Below, one piece after another: positions 34,794 to 44,622 of a DNA stretch of 64,000 nt; position 1 is the first letter of the stretch, and each line of letters opens with the position of its first letter. Origin of the DNA: Vibrio fortis (GTDB lineage Bacteria > Pseudomonadota > Gammaproteobacteria > Enterobacterales > Vibrionaceae); the NCBI RefSeq assembly GCF_000695685.1, contig NZ_JFFR01000002.1, positions 124,001-188,000 on the forward strand, given 5' to 3'. The notes beneath the pieces were generated by a model, which worked only from the letters and a program-made list of their open reading frames with translations, was not told the DNA's origin and did no database searches. Made by a program: the position numbers and the translations under genes.

Positions 34794-35687
34794 ATGAAAA
34801 AGCTAGCGTTGGTTGCCTCGTCACTGTTACTGGCAATATCGCCATTAGCAAATGCAGCGGAAGATAAAATGAAGGTCGTGACTACCTTTACTGTGTTGGC
34901 TGATATGGCTTCAAACGTTGCAGGGGATGCAGCTGAAGTGGTTTCTGTTACGAAGCCTGGTGCTGAGATTCATGGTTACGAGCCAACGCCGAAAGATATT
35001 GTTCGCGCATCTGATGCTGATCTTATTTTGTGGAATGGTATGAACCTAGAACTTTGGTTTGAGCAGTTTCTATCAAATATGAAAGACGTACCGGCGGTAA
35101 CGTTGACCAAGGGAATCAACCCAATTCCTATCGCTTCCGGTTCTTATGAAGGTAAACCGAACCCGCATGCGTGGATGGGTCTAGATAACGCACTTATCTA
35201 CATTGATAACATTGTTGAAGCGTTTGCTGAACACGACCCAAATAACGCGGCGATTTATGTAAAGAACGCAGCAGCTTACAAAACCAAGCTCAGAGCAACC
35301 ATCGAACCTTTAAAAGACCAGATCGCTCAGATCCCTGACGGCAATCGCTGGCTAGTCACATGCGAAGGAGCGTTTAGTTACCTTGCTAAAGATTTTGGCT
35401 TGAGAGAATTGTACCTATGGCCAATGAACGCTGATCAAGTCGGTACTCCACAGCAGGTACGTTCAGTTATCGATGGCGTAAAACAAAACCATATCCCAGT
35501 CGTATTTTGTGAATCAACCGTCAATACCTCGCCAGCAAAACAAGTGGCAAGAGATACCGGCGCCCAGTATGGCGGTGAACTGTTTGTCGATTCGCTATCA
35601 ACGGCTGATGGCCCGGTTCCTACTTACCTAGATTTGCTAAAAGTGACCTCAACTACTGTAGCAAATGGCCTTACTGCGACGAACTAA
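34794..35687 (+). CDS. sitA: Mn/Fe ABC transporter substrate-binding protein
   Basis: The start MKKLALVASSLLLAISPLAN is a signal peptide preceded by AAGGAGAAAGG; 24 codons further upstream run into the operator. The 297-aa cluster A-I binding protein has the four metal ligands of SitA/YfeA/MntC-type proteins: H60 (EIHGYEPTPKD), H125 (NPHAWM), E191 (TCEGAF) and D266 (LFVDSLS). It lacks the His-rich loop of ZnuA, favouring Mn/Fe over Zn. It delivers metal in the periplasm to the SitBCD complex encoded next. Confidence 0.9.
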   Translation: MKKLALVASSLLLAISPLANAAEDKMKVVTTFTVLADMASNVAGDAAEVVSVTKPGAEIHGYEPTPKDIVRASDADLILWNGMNLELWFEQFLSNMKDVPAVTLTKGINPIPIASGSYEGKPNPHAWMGLDNALIYIDNIVEAFAEHDPNNAAIYVKNAAAYKTKLRATIEPLKDQIAQIPDGNRWLVTCEGAFSYLAKDFGLRELYLWPMNADQVGTPQQVRSVIDGVKQNHIPVVFCESTVNTSPAKQVARDTGAQYGGELFVDSLSTADGPVPTYLDLLKVTSTTVANGLTATN

Positions 35688-35714
35688 GACATATGTTCAA
35701 CGACATTAGACACA

Positions 35715-36632
35715 ATGATTCAACCGGATTTTGGGAGCAAAGCACCAGTTATGAGTGATGTTAAAAACGAGGAACGCCTTGGCATTTCAGTCAGTGATGT
35801 AACGGTTACCTATCGTAATGGTTACACAGCCCTTTATGATGCGGACTTTACCGTACCGCAAGGGTCAGTGACGGCACTGGTTGGTGTGAATGGAGCAGGG
35901 AAGTCGACTCTTTTTAAGGCAATCATGGGCTTTGTTCCTATGTCCAAAGGACAAATCCAAATATTGGGTGAGAGCGTTAAAAAAGCGCTCAAAAGTAACA
36001 TGGTGTCTTATGTGCCTCAGTCGGAGGAGATCGATTGGAGCTTCCCAGTTTTGGTTGAAGAAGTGGTGATGATGGGACGTTACGGTCACATGAATTGGCT
36101 TCGCAGGCCCAAAGATGTTGATCATTTGGCCGTCGATCTAGCTCTTGAGCGCGTCAATATGCTGGAGTTTCGAAAGCGTCAAATCGGTGAACTATCTGGA
36201 GGACAAAAGAAGCGTGTGTTCTTGGCTAGAGCACTGGCTCAAGAAGCAAAGGTGATTCTGTTGGATGAACCTTTTACGGGTGTTGATGTAAAGACTGAGC
36301 ATCAAATTATCGACCTTCTTAAATCGCTTCGTGATGAAGGGCACGTCATGTTGGTGTCGACGCATAACCTTGGTTCTGTGCCTGAGTTTTGCGATAGAAC
36401 CATCATGGTCAACAAAACGGTTCTGGCCTCTGGCCCGATTGAAACGACTTACACCGAGGAAAACCTACAACGCGTGTTTGGCGGCTCACTACGACACTTT
36501 AAGTTGGGTGGTAATGCACTTCATCACGATGAGGATACTAGAGAACTGACCATTCTTACTGACGATGAGCGACCATTCATTCAGTATGACGGCAAGGCGT
36601 TGACAGCGAAAAAGACGGAGCCTCAATTATGA
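35715..36632 (+). CDS. sitB: Mn/Fe ABC transporter ATPase
   Basis: The 305-aa ATPase has Walker [10 protein letters not shown], the Q-loop [13 protein letters not shown] typical of Mn/Zn ABC ATPases, signature [16 protein letters not shown] and Walker [13 protein letters not shown], with the switch His in STHNLG. An ATG 36 nt downstream ([11 protein letters not shown]) is an alternative start; neither has a good ribosome site. Its stop overlaps the next start by 4 nt, so it is coupled to the permease. It powers metal import. Confidence 0.93.
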   Translation: MIQPDFGSKAPVMSDVKNEERLGISVSDVTVTYRNGYTALYDADFTVPQGSVTALVGVNGAGKSTLFKAIMGFVPMSKGQIQILGESVKKALKSNMVSYVPQSEEIDWSFPVLVEEVVMMGRYGHMNWLRRPKDVDHLAVDLALERVNMLEFRKRQIGELSGGQKKRVFLARALAQEAKVILLDEPFTGVDVKTEHQIIDLLKSLRDEGHVMLVSTHNLGSVPEFCDRTIMVNKTVLASGPIETTYTEENLQRVFGGSLRHFKLGGNALHHDEDTRELTILTDDERPFIQYDGKALTAKKTEPQL

Positions 36633-37552
36633 TGGAACTGTTGTTACAGCCATTTAGTTACGGCTATATGAATAACGCTATGTGGGTTTCGGCTTTAGTA
36701 GGCGGCGTGTGCGCGTTTCTATCTGCATATCTCATGCTTAAAGGGTGGTCCTTAATTGGTGACGCTCTGGGACATGCCGTTGTGCCGGGTGTTGCATTGG
36801 CTTATATGATTGGTCTTCCATTCGCTTTCGGTGCCTTTATCTCTGGTGGAATAGCCGCAGGTACTATGCTGTTCCTATCTGAACGTTCCGGCTTGAAAGT
36901 CGATGTGATCATCGGCTTAGTCTTCACTTCATTTTTCGCACTTGGTCTTTTCCTTATTTCAATCAACCCTATCTCTGTCAGCGTTCAAACCATCACCATG
37001 GGTAACATTCTCTCCATCACACCTGAAGATACGCTTCAGTTAGTCGTGATTGGTGTTGTCACGCTGGTGGTTCTATTGGCGAAGTGGAAAGATCTTATGG
37101 TGACGTTCTTCGATGAAAACCATGCGCGATCCATAGGTCTTAATCCCGGTTTTCTAAAGGCGATTTTCTTCACTCTTCTATCTGCATCGATTGTTGCGGC
37201 GATGCAAACGGTAGGAGCGCTGTTGGTTATTGCTATGGTGGTGACGCCGGGTGCAACGGCATACCTGTTGTGCGACCGTTTCCCCCGACTGATTTTGGTG
37301 TCAGTCATTATTGGTAGCACAACGAGTTTTGCTGGCGCTTATGTTAGTTTCTTCCTAGATGGGGCGACAGGGGGCATTATCATCTGCCTGCAAACCATTA
37401 TCTTCCTTTTGGCGTTTTTCTTTGCTCCCAAGCATGGTTATCTGGCTGCCCGTATAAGGGCGAAAAAAGCACTAGCAAAGAGGCCAGATTCTGATGAGCT
37501 CAGCGCTTCTGGTTCGGCCCTTGAGCACACATCTTTGGCCAAGGAGTATTAG
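36629..37552 (+). CDS. sitC: Mn/Fe ABC transporter permease, first
   Basis: The 307-aa protein has eight or nine spans of the ABC-3 permease family: [40 protein letters not shown], and [18 protein letters not shown] near the C-terminal EAA-like loop. It pairs with the SitD permease to make the channel. The start overlaps the ATPase stop. The C-terminal ~35 residues are hydrophilic. Confidence 0.93.
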   Translation: MMELLLQPFSYGYMNNAMWVSALVGGVCAFLSAYLMLKGWSLIGDALGHAVVPGVALAYMIGLPFAFGAFISGGIAAGTMLFLSERSGLKVDVIIGLVFTSFFALGLFLISINPISVSVQTITMGNILSITPEDTLQLVVIGVVTLVVLLAKWKDLMVTFFDENHARSIGLNPGFLKAIFFTLLSASIVAAMQTVGALLVIAMVVTPGATAYLLCDRFPRLILVSVIIGSTTSFAGAYVSFFLDGATGGIIICLQTIIFLLAFFFAPKHGYLAARIRAKKALAKRPDSDELSASGSALEHTSLAKEY

Positions 37553-37553
37553 T

Positions 37554-38396
37554 ATGGATTTGTTGTTGCCATTCCAATTTCCCTTCATGCAAAACGCTTT
37601 TCTGATTTGCTTGATTGTTGCTTTGCCTACGGCGCTACTTTCTTGCTTTCTGGTGATGAAAGGGTGGGCACTTATGGGGGATGCTGTGAGTCACGCTGTA
37701 CTACCGGGTATTGTTCTGGCGTATGTAACGGGTTTACCGTTATTGCTAGGCGCATTTTTGGCGGGGATGTTATGTAGTTTCTTGACTGGTTTCTTGGCAG
37801 AAAACTCCCGAGTGAAACAAGACACGGTGATGGGCGTTGTATTCTCTGGCATGTTTGCATTAGGAATTGTGCTTTATGTAGCGTTAGATACTCACGCACA
37901 TTTAGATCACATCCTATTTGGCAATATGCTTGGCGTAGATACGCAAGAGCTAAGTACTGCAGCGATCATCTCAGCGGTGGTTGTTCTCGGTATCGTATTG
38001 TTCTGGAAAGATTTTCTGTTGCACTCTTTTGACGAGGTTCAAGCTAAAGTTAGTGGACTGAATGTAACCGTGTTGCATTACACCTTGCTGACGTTCCTCT
38101 CGCTGACCATTGTAGCCACGCTGAGCGCAATCGGTCTTATCCTGGCAATTAGTTTGCTTATCGCACCCGGCGCAATAGCATTTCTGTTAGTGAAGCGTTT
38201 TTCAACCATGCTCTGGATTGCGTGTGTGGTGAACCTTACAACTATGGTGTTGGGCGCGTATTTGAGTTTCCATATTGATAGTGCACCAGCCCCAACAATC
38301 GTTCTGATTCAAAGCCTCGTGTTTGTTATTGCACTTGTAAGACGTATCTCGATTACTAAGAAGCAGTCGCAAAAGTTGCACACAACGACGGCATGA
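37554..38396 (+). CDS. sitD: Mn/Fe ABC transporter permease, second
   Basis: The start MDLLLPFQFPFMQNAFLICL is chosen: AAGGAG lies nine bases ahead and it begins one base after the previous stop, while the ORF upstream overlaps sitC out of frame. The 280-aa ABC-3 permease has the LSCFLVMKGWALMGDAVSHA and GLILAISLLIAPGAIAFLLV landmarks. Having two different permeases is the SitABCD/YfeABCD arrangement. A strong hairpin ends the operon. Confidence 0.92.
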   Translation: MDLLLPFQFPFMQNAFLICLIVALPTALLSCFLVMKGWALMGDAVSHAVLPGIVLAYVTGLPLLLGAFLAGMLCSFLTGFLAENSRVKQDTVMGVVFSGMFALGIVLYVALDTHAHLDHILFGNMLGVDTQELSTAAIISAVVVLGIVLFWKDFLLHSFDEVQAKVSGLNVTVLHYTLLTFLSLTIVATLSAIGLILAISLLIAPGAIAFLLVKRFSTMLWIACVVNLTTMVLGAYLSFHIDSAPAPTIVLIQSLVFVIALVRRISITKKQSQKLHTTTA

Positions 38397-38426
38397 TTTG
38401 ATTGAGGTTACACGTCTGAATACTTG

Positions 38427-38453
38427 AAAAGCGCTCACATTGGAGCGCTTTTT
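38427..38453 (+). terminator. Intrinsic terminator of the sit operon
   Basis: AAAAGCGCTC/GAGCGCTTTT stem followed by T residues. Confidence 0.9.
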
Positions 38454-38498
38454 GTTTATTCGTTTATTTGTGTATGTAGAGATACGGGCAAGCAGTGG

Positions 38499-38996
38499 CT
38501 AAAAGAATTTCTTAATCGCTTTGTCAGCACAAGCCACATCTAAATGTCCACCCGGCGCTCCGCCAACACCAATGGCACCAATCATAGCGTTATTCAGTTG
38601 TACTGGAACGCCACCCGCCAAGAACAGTAAATTGTCATCCATGTTTTGTAGAGGCTGCATGATAGGTTTGTCAGCGATGAGTTTCATCAAGTTACCAGAC
38701 GGCTGTTTCATGCTCGCAACGGTGAAGGCTTTTTTACGAGAGCTGTCTAATGTGTGGATACCGGCGCCGTCAGAGCGTAATTGAGCAATGACGTTTCCAG
38801 ATAGGTCAACAACGGTAGCTGAAACCTTATAACCATCTGCCTCACATTGATTGACCGCTTCTTGAGCCAGTTGGAATGCGGCTTTGGAAGAGATTTGTGT
38901 AACTGATACGGTTTGAGTTTCCGCGGCCAATGCAAAGTTAGAGAAGCCAAATGAAGCGAAAGCTGCTGTGATAAAAGTACGTGTCATTGTTTTCAT
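38499..38996 (-). CDS. Exported GlcG/HbpS-like protein
   Basis: The 165-aa precursor has a signal peptide ending near ALA-AE. The GlcG/HbpS (DUF336) domain follows: VSATVVDLSGNVIAQLRSDG, SRKKAFTVASMKQPSGNL, and the glycine-rich NAMIGAIGVGGAPGGHLDVA. Family members bind haem or small ligands; a periplasmic haem- or cobalamin-related role is known only for some. It is divergent from a two-component system, a plausible controller. A cytosolic relative is encoded near 61.1 kb. Confidence 0.87.
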   Translation of the reverse strand: MKTMTRTFITAAFASFGFSNFALAAETQTVSVTQISSKAAFQLAQEAVNQCEADGYKVSATVVDLSGNVIAQLRSDGAGIHTLDSSRKKAFTVASMKQPSGNLMKLIADKPIMQPLQNMDDNLLFLAGGVPVQLNNAMIGAIGVGGAPGGHLDVACADKAIKKFF

Positions 38997-39205
38997 GTTT
39001 ACTCCGTTAAGACATTTTTTTATTGGTTTTGTTTCAGAGACCTGTGTTTCAACAACAAGGTGTTTTGATTCAACAAGGTCATACTAACGAAGTCATAATT
39101 GCGGCAGCCTTTCCGAAACATTACAAAATTGTAATCTTGGTTATATTCGAGAAAGGATGTTGATAGAGTGTATTGAGAACAAGCCTTACGGATAAATGGA
39201 CGTTA

Positions 39206-39880
39206 ATGAAAATACTATTGATTGAAGATGATCTTCATATTGCCAAATTTTTGGTGAATGGCTTTCAGCAACAAGGGATTAGCGTAACGCACGCAACAGA
39301 CGGCATTGACGGTCTGCATGAAGCGATGACTGAAGAATTCGACGTCATTATTCTCGATATTATGTTGCCGAAGAAAGATGGCTTTGAAGTATTGGCAGAG
39401 CTGAGAGGACAAGGCTACGCAACGCCGGTAATTATTCTAAGTGCAAAGCATTCAGTGGAAGAGCGTGTTCAGGGGTTACAATCTGGAGCTGATGACTATT
39501 TAGTTAAGCCGTTTGCTTTCCCTGAGCTCTTAGCTCGTTGTCAGACGCTGACCCGTCGTGGAAAGCAACCAGTCACTCAGGCTTTATCGCTCGAGTATGG
39601 TCCTCTTAGTCTTGACCTCATCAAACACACCTTATGTCGTGATCAACAGACGATTACTATCAATCAGCGTGAGTTTATGCTGATGAAGCTACTTCTTGAG
39701 AACCCAGAAGCGGTGATGTCTAAAACCGCAATCTTAGAACATGTATGGGGGCATCAATTCGACCCACAAACTAACGTTGTTGATGTTCTGGTCTGTCGCT
39801 TGCGAAGCAAAGTGGATAAAGGCTTTTCAACACCGTTGATTCATACACTGAGAGGTGTCGGTTATGTCCTCAAGTCGTAA
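39206..39880 (+). CDS. OmpR-family response regulator
   Basis: The start MKILLIEDDLHIAKFLVNGF is chosen for the canonical receiver onset; 11 upstream codons are discarded. The 224-aa protein has a receiver (acidic ED at 7-8, phospho-acceptor D51 in VIILDIMLPKKDG, K near 102 in YLVKPFAF) and a winged-helix DNA-binding domain (REFMLMKLLLENPEAVMSKT ... VVDVLVCRLRSKVD). It overlaps the kinase gene by 17 nt. The divergent GlcG-like gene is a likely target. Confidence 0.94.
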   Translation: MKILLIEDDLHIAKFLVNGFQQQGISVTHATDGIDGLHEAMTEEFDVIILDIMLPKKDGFEVLAELRGQGYATPVIILSAKHSVEERVQGLQSGADDYLVKPFAFPELLARCQTLTRRGKQPVTQALSLEYGPLSLDLIKHTLCRDQQTITINQREFMLMKLLLENPEAVMSKTAILEHVWGHQFDPQTNVVDVLVCRLRSKVDKGFSTPLIHTLRGVGYVLKS

Positions 39881-41276
39881 CATCGAGCAAGCTCTAGCGA
39901 AAGCTAAAAATCATCTGTTGTTGCGCCTTATGGCAGCGCTGTTACTCTGCTTGTTGCTGGTGGAGTTGATCGTTGGGGCAATATTCTTCTTCGATCTTTA
40001 CCAAACTGAAAAGAAGATAATGACCTCGATGTCGGCTGAGTATCAACGAATTTTGACCTACGATTCGCCTGAGCGACTGATTCATGTGTTGGAGGCGAAT
40101 CCGCATCGTCTTATCGAGAATAATATTGCGGCCTATGCCGTGAATAATCACAAGCCGAATGAAGAGGTATTTGTTGCTGGGGACATGAATATCGCTAATA
40201 GGTTGTCGAACTCTAATGGCGTCGACTTGGCCGGCTCGCTTCTACAGTATCAGATTGACAACCAAAGAACGTGGCTCGATAGCTTTGTATTTAATCCCTA
40301 CATGTCGCTGAAAATGGAAGGTGAGGGTTACGACTTTTGGCTGGTACTGGATAATCGTGCAAGGGACCACATCGCGGTCAATCAATGGTTAATGACACTC
40401 TATGCTCTTGTTGCTTTGTTGGTAGTAACGGCAGTCTTTACCCGTAAGATTATACAAAGTGCTATGTCCCCGCTTGTCACGTTTGGTGATCTATTGGACC
40501 AGCTCCAGAAAGGGCAATTGGAGCTCAAAGAACAGCATACAGAGTCGCCAAAAGGGTTAGAGGTGATCAGTTCAAGTGTCCGGAGTTCGGTGGCGAGACT
40601 TCACCATGTTACAACGACTTTAAACACAACGGTTGATGCTATTGCTCACGATATTCGTACGCCTCTCACGCGTATCACATTAGCCTCCCAAGCCGCCTTA
40701 ATTAACCATGGCGATCAGCATTCAATGAAAGAAGCGCTAGCCGACTGCGCAGAACATGCAACGCAAGCGAGCAACATGCTTTCTGCCTTAATGAAGCTCA
40801 ATGATGAACTAACTGGAAAACGTATACCGCAGAAAATTGAGACGAACGTATCTGAGGTTATCCGTAATGTTGCGAGTTGGTATGAAGATGTCGCCGAAGA
40901 CAAGCAGATTGAGTTGATCGTCGATGCGGCGAGTGATTTAAGACTTCAATCTGACCCAGACAAGTTGACGCAGGTATTGGTTAACCTGCTTGATAATGCG
41001 ATTAAATATACCGAGCAAGGCAGTGTTACATTGAGTGCTGAACAAGAGGGCAATGAATCAGTGAGTATCTCTGTTCAAGATACTGGCATCGGCATTGAGC
41101 CTAAGTTCCAAGCCTTGATCTTTGAACGCTTGTACCGAGTCGATAGCAGCAGAAGTAATGTACAAGGGTACGGGCTAGGTCTCTCACTCGCAATGGCTAT
41201 GGTCGAGAACCTTGATGGTACATTGACAGTCGATTCTAAAGTAGGAGAGGGAAGTACATTTACAATATCTCTTTAG
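39864..41276 (+). CDS. Sensor histidine kinase
   Basis: The ATG preceded by GAGAGGTG is preferred over a GTG nine bases earlier. The 470-aa kinase has a first span (LLLRLMAALLLCLLLVELIV), a ~125-residue periplasmic sensor, a second span (LYALVALLVVTAVF) and HAMP. The H box is AIAHDIRTPLTR (H262), then the N box VLVNLLDNAIKYTEQ and G boxes DTGIGIEPKF and GYGLGLSLAMAM. It phosphorylates the adjacent OmpR-type regulator. The periplasmic ligand is unknown. Confidence 0.93.
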   Translation: MSSSRNIEQALAKAKNHLLLRLMAALLLCLLLVELIVGAIFFFDLYQTEKKIMTSMSAEYQRILTYDSPERLIHVLEANPHRLIENNIAAYAVNNHKPNEEVFVAGDMNIANRLSNSNGVDLAGSLLQYQIDNQRTWLDSFVFNPYMSLKMEGEGYDFWLVLDNRARDHIAVNQWLMTLYALVALLVVTAVFTRKIIQSAMSPLVTFGDLLDQLQKGQLELKEQHTESPKGLEVISSSVRSSVARLHHVTTTLNTTVDAIAHDIRTPLTRITLASQAALINHGDQHSMKEALADCAEHATQASNMLSALMKLNDELTGKRIPQKIETNVSEVIRNVASWYEDVAEDKQIELIVDAASDLRLQSDPDKLTQVLVNLLDNAIKYTEQGSVTLSAEQEGNESVSISVQDTGIGIEPKFQALIFERLYRVDSSRSNVQGYGLGLSLAMAMVENLDGTLTVDSKVGEGSTFTISL

Positions 41277-41495
41277 CTTCTGCGACTGCGTATATTATTT
41301 GCTGGGTTTATCTCTATTACTTCTTTTTATTAGTCTGGATTATTAAATGTTTATCAATCGTCGAGCATTTATGTACAATCTCTTGAATAGTAAGGCGATT
41401 TATAATTATTCGCTCAAAACGGCAAATCTTTGATTTGGCTGATTGTGTATATCCTTACTGGTTAAGTGACAACAATTCAAAAAAGATAGGTAAGA

Positions 41496-41915
41496 ATGAA
41501 GTTCTATATAGCAGTGACGTTGGCTGTGTTTTTAAGTGGTTGTGTTACAACGGCGGAAAAACCGAAGAAAAATAATCTAATCAAAGAAATTGTAGCTGAG
41601 GCAACCCTTGATAAGTTGCATGCAAATGGAAACGATCTATTTTGTGTACAACCAGAGTATTTGGCGTGCTTTGATATAACGCAGCAGCAGTGTATCAATG
41701 ACATGCAAGAAAATGAGGAGTTTTGTGTCTCTAAAGTTGAGAAGAAGTTTCCTAATAAAACATTTAACGAGGTCGATGGCTATTTGCGATTTTACGCTAC
41801 GTGCCTAATAACATCTCACTTAACAACGCACCTTGATAAGCGTGATCAAATTGGCCCTTGTTTGAAAAGCATGGAACTTGACCAAGACTTGTTTAGAGAT
41901 ACCTTATCCAAGTAG
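41496..41915 (+). CDS. Small cysteine-containing lipoprotein
   Basis: 139-aa precursor with a lipobox (AVFLSGC, C16). The mature part has five further cysteines (DLFCVQPEYLACFDITQQQC, EFCVSKV, YATCLITS, GPCLK), so disulfides are likely in the envelope. No family is recognised. Single gene with a GGCCTCGC terminator; ribosome site GATAGG. Confidence 0.75.
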   Translation: MKFYIAVTLAVFLSGCVTTAEKPKKNNLIKEIVAEATLDKLHANGNDLFCVQPEYLACFDITQQQCINDMQENEEFCVSKVEKKFPNKTFNEVDGYLRFYATCLITSHLTTHLDKRDQIGPCLKSMELDQDLFRDTLSK

Positions 41916-41951
41916 CGTAAAGAGTAATTTGCTTTAGCATAATTGACATGG

Positions 41952-41977
41952 AAGGCCTCGCGATTTGCGAGGCCTTT
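41952..41977. terminator. Bidirectional terminator
   Basis: AAGGCCTCGC/GCGAGGCCTT between convergent lipoprotein genes. Confidence 0.87.
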
Positions 41978-42008
41978 GTTGTTTCTATAACAAGGTTAGA
42001 AGTGATAG

Positions 42009-43808
42009 CTAGTGTTGGAAAATGAGAGTATGAGTTTCGTTGTTTGCTGTTGCTGTGCTAACAATGTTAAGTTTGCCGTCTGCGCCATAGAATAGGAACT
42101 TAGGAGTAGTAGGGTAGTCAATGTTCTCTATGGTTGAGTCATCTAAGGTGAAGCTCTCTTGTAAGCTCAAATCAGACGATGACAAGACTCTTATCGCACT
42201 GTCTTCTCCCTGCATTGCGTACGCAAGCTTCGTGCTATCGTGTGATTCGTCCAATGTTTCAATCGCAGAGTAATATGGCCAACCTTGCGTTGGTGGCAGT
42301 GTAATTTGACCTGCATAGCGCATGTCTTCATTGGCATTGTCTGATGCATTTAGCTTTACACCACATTGGGTAAAGATAGATGTGCCAGTATGATTGAACC
42401 AAAAGTCATTACAGAATTGGTAGTCTCCATGATAAATCGAGCTTACCGGGTATGCAGGTGAAGCCGGATCGGTTAGATCTGCTCTAGAAATATTTCCTGG
42501 GCTTATTACCGTGGTTAGGCTGTAAAGAGCTGAGCTCGTCGGGTTAATCTTCAATTTTGTCTGTTCATAGTAACCCCATACATCGCCGAGTTTGACTGAA
42601 CCGTCATTGAGGTTGATGATCTGTAGCTCTTCCCACTGGTCTTCGCTTGGTAACGTCCACGCGTATCTACCGTCAGTCGACAAATCAAAGACATCATGAG
42701 AATTGAATATCTGATTGGTTTGGCTACTTTGTGGCGTGGCGTTGTTGTAGTTTACAGTCGTGATCATCATGTTGTGACCGACGATAAAGCGATTCGTCCC
42801 ATTGATATTATCGACTGCGATAGAAGTGGGAGTTCTAGTTAGGTCGATTTCATAAGACTTAGCGTCTGACAGGCTATAGAAATAGACCGTGTTTTTTGGT
42901 GAATCAGAAATGATGGCTATCACATTTAGTGCGTCAGAATAGGCTGCGTCAATCGTGTTGTGGCTTGGTTGATTATCAAAATCGACTTTCGCGTTGTTGG
43001 TTGGTGGTGTTCCTGTGTCGGGGTCCGGACTTGGTGTCGGTGTCATCCCTGTAATAATGTAATCAACAGGAACGGTGAGCGGGCTGCCTTCAATCGGATA
43101 AGCACAGTTAGCATCGTAACAGGCTTTGACGGTGACAGCCGAACTGTATGTTCCACCTCCCACAACAGAAGGCGTTTCAAATGTCATATTCAGCCCGATG
43201 CTAGCGAGTGCAGGGAAAGGATTGACAGATGTTACTATTGGATTGCCAGCTTGTGCTTCTAAGTGAAGTTGGTAGGGATCAGAACCAGAAAATTGGATGA
43301 GCTCCGCAACATTATGACCTATATTCACATCGTTATAATCTGCAGTAACTTCAATTTTGGATTCAGCTAAGCTGATTTGTTGGCCCAGTGTCACTTCGTT
43401 AGTAAGAACGACAGATTTGGGTGAACCAGAATAGTGCTCGTTGCAGTAGTAATCGTGACAAATGTTGAATTCAATATTGGTTGATTTAGTACCACTTCCC
43501 AATTGATATCCAGGCTTAAAAAGCACGCTCGCATAGCCGGTGTTATCGTCATTTGCGTAGATATCGATCCTCTCTATCACCTCACTGTCACCGAATACAC
43601 CATAGTAAAGGTTATCCCCAGTAATGTGTCGAACGCTAAACGGGATATCAATGCTAGCCTCTTCGAATGCAGTCGATTCGAGATCAAAGCTGGTTTGCGG
43701 TACCGTAAGAGAACTACTTGGTGAGCTTCCTCCATCGCTACCGCCACATCCTGAGAGGGTAGCCAATGCAACAGCTGGGAGGAGACAATAAAAACCATTC
43801 CTTATCAT
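42009..43808 (-). CDS. Large lipoprotein with Ig-like repeats and a propeller-like domain
   Basis: The 599-aa precursor has a lipobox (ALATLSGC, C21) followed by a flexible GGSDGGSSPSSS linker. Residues ~35-255 form two similar beta-sandwich units with paired cysteines (FNICHDYYCNEHYSGSPKSV and VKACYDANCAYPIEGSPLTV). A Pro/Thr linker (MTPTPSPDPDTGTPPTNN) leads to a ~320-residue part with repeating strand blocks and YxxS/DxxG patterns, like a YVTN/WD-type beta-propeller. This is a surface or periplasmic adhesin-like or scaffold protein; partner unknown. Confidence 0.75.
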   Translation of the reverse strand: MIRNGFYCLLPAVALATLSGCGGSDGGSSPSSSLTVPQTSFDLESTAFEEASIDIPFSVRHITGDNLYYGVFGDSEVIERIDIYANDDNTGYASVLFKPGYQLGSGTKSTNIEFNICHDYYCNEHYSGSPKSVVLTNEVTLGQQISLAESKIEVTADYNDVNIGHNVAELIQFSGSDPYQLHLEAQAGNPIVTSVNPFPALASIGLNMTFETPSVVGGGTYSSAVTVKACYDANCAYPIEGSPLTVPVDYIITGMTPTPSPDPDTGTPPTNNAKVDFDNQPSHNTIDAAYSDALNVIAIISDSPKNTVYFYSLSDAKSYEIDLTRTPTSIAVDNINGTNRFIVGHNMMITTVNYNNATPQSSQTNQIFNSHDVFDLSTDGRYAWTLPSEDQWEELQIINLNDGSVKLGDVWGYYEQTKLKINPTSSALYSLTTVISPGNISRADLTDPASPAYPVSSIYHGDYQFCNDFWFNHTGTSIFTQCGVKLNASDNANEDMRYAGQITLPPTQGWPYYSAIETLDESHDSTKLAYAMQGEDSAIRVLSSSDLSLQESFTLDDSTIENIDYPTTPKFLFYGADGKLNIVSTATANNETHTLIFQH

Positions 43809-44622
43809 ATAATTACTTCCAATTTATAGATCTTAACTAAACTGGTTAATTGTAATCATACGGTTGCAATTGCATTCAATGCATACAGAAATCAAATACG
43901 TGACGTTTCACATTTGATTCTTGATGAATGCGTTATCGGTCGCACTTATACATTTGAAATATCAGTTACTTCCTTCCAACTTCTTTTAGTCTGGCTTGGC
44001 CTCATATTAGTGAGTTGAGAGATGTTATATCAAACTTTGATAACTTTGGTTGAAACAATGAGAAATAGTAGAGCTAATGCGACCAGGGCGTCGCTCACCA
44101 AATATTCAAGCTGTTGTCACATTTGAACCACGACTTTCAACAGGGAAGAGGGCGTTTATAGCGTTGACAAGCATCATCGAAATCGATTGCTACAATATGA
44201 GTATTCGAATTAAATCCTGTTGAGTCATAAATGGCATGAAATTCTGTGTTCGAAATATAATCTCTGTTGAGATTAATGTTAAACCAAGTGGCTGATTTTA
44301 TTAGAGGTAAGCGTAAAGTCTCGATTTTGTATAAAAGTCTCAATTAAGTTATATATTCTTAATATCTGATTTTATTTGGTTTTTACTTCTATTTGCTGTT
44401 CGCTAGTTAGATGTTTTCCAGTTTAATATCCACTTAATTAAGAGTGTTATGTTCTTGATTTGCATAAATAATTAAAGAGTTGAGATAAAAAAGTTGGCGA
44501 AAATCAGAAGCTTGGCATACACTTTCTTTGTAAACAGCCTTATCTCATTGATTGAATAGGGTAAATGCTTCGGCGCTACTGACGATAGTAGCAAGGTTTA
44601 ACATAGCTTTGAGGAAAGTTTT
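43809..44622. other. Long AT-rich intergenic region upstream of ihfA
   Basis: No supported gene. A 68-codon minus-strand frame (44137-44343, TTG start, no ribosome site) has protein-like composition and could be the decayed tail of a lost gene. The last ~100 bases must carry an ihfA promoter, since pheT read-through cannot reach it from 43 kb away. Confidence 0.45.

Noticed and set aside
44137..44343. 68-codon minus-strand frame before ihfA
   Set aside because: TTG start without a ribosome site and AT-rich surroundings. Composition is somewhat protein-like, so it is mentioned as a possible remnant but not called as a gene.
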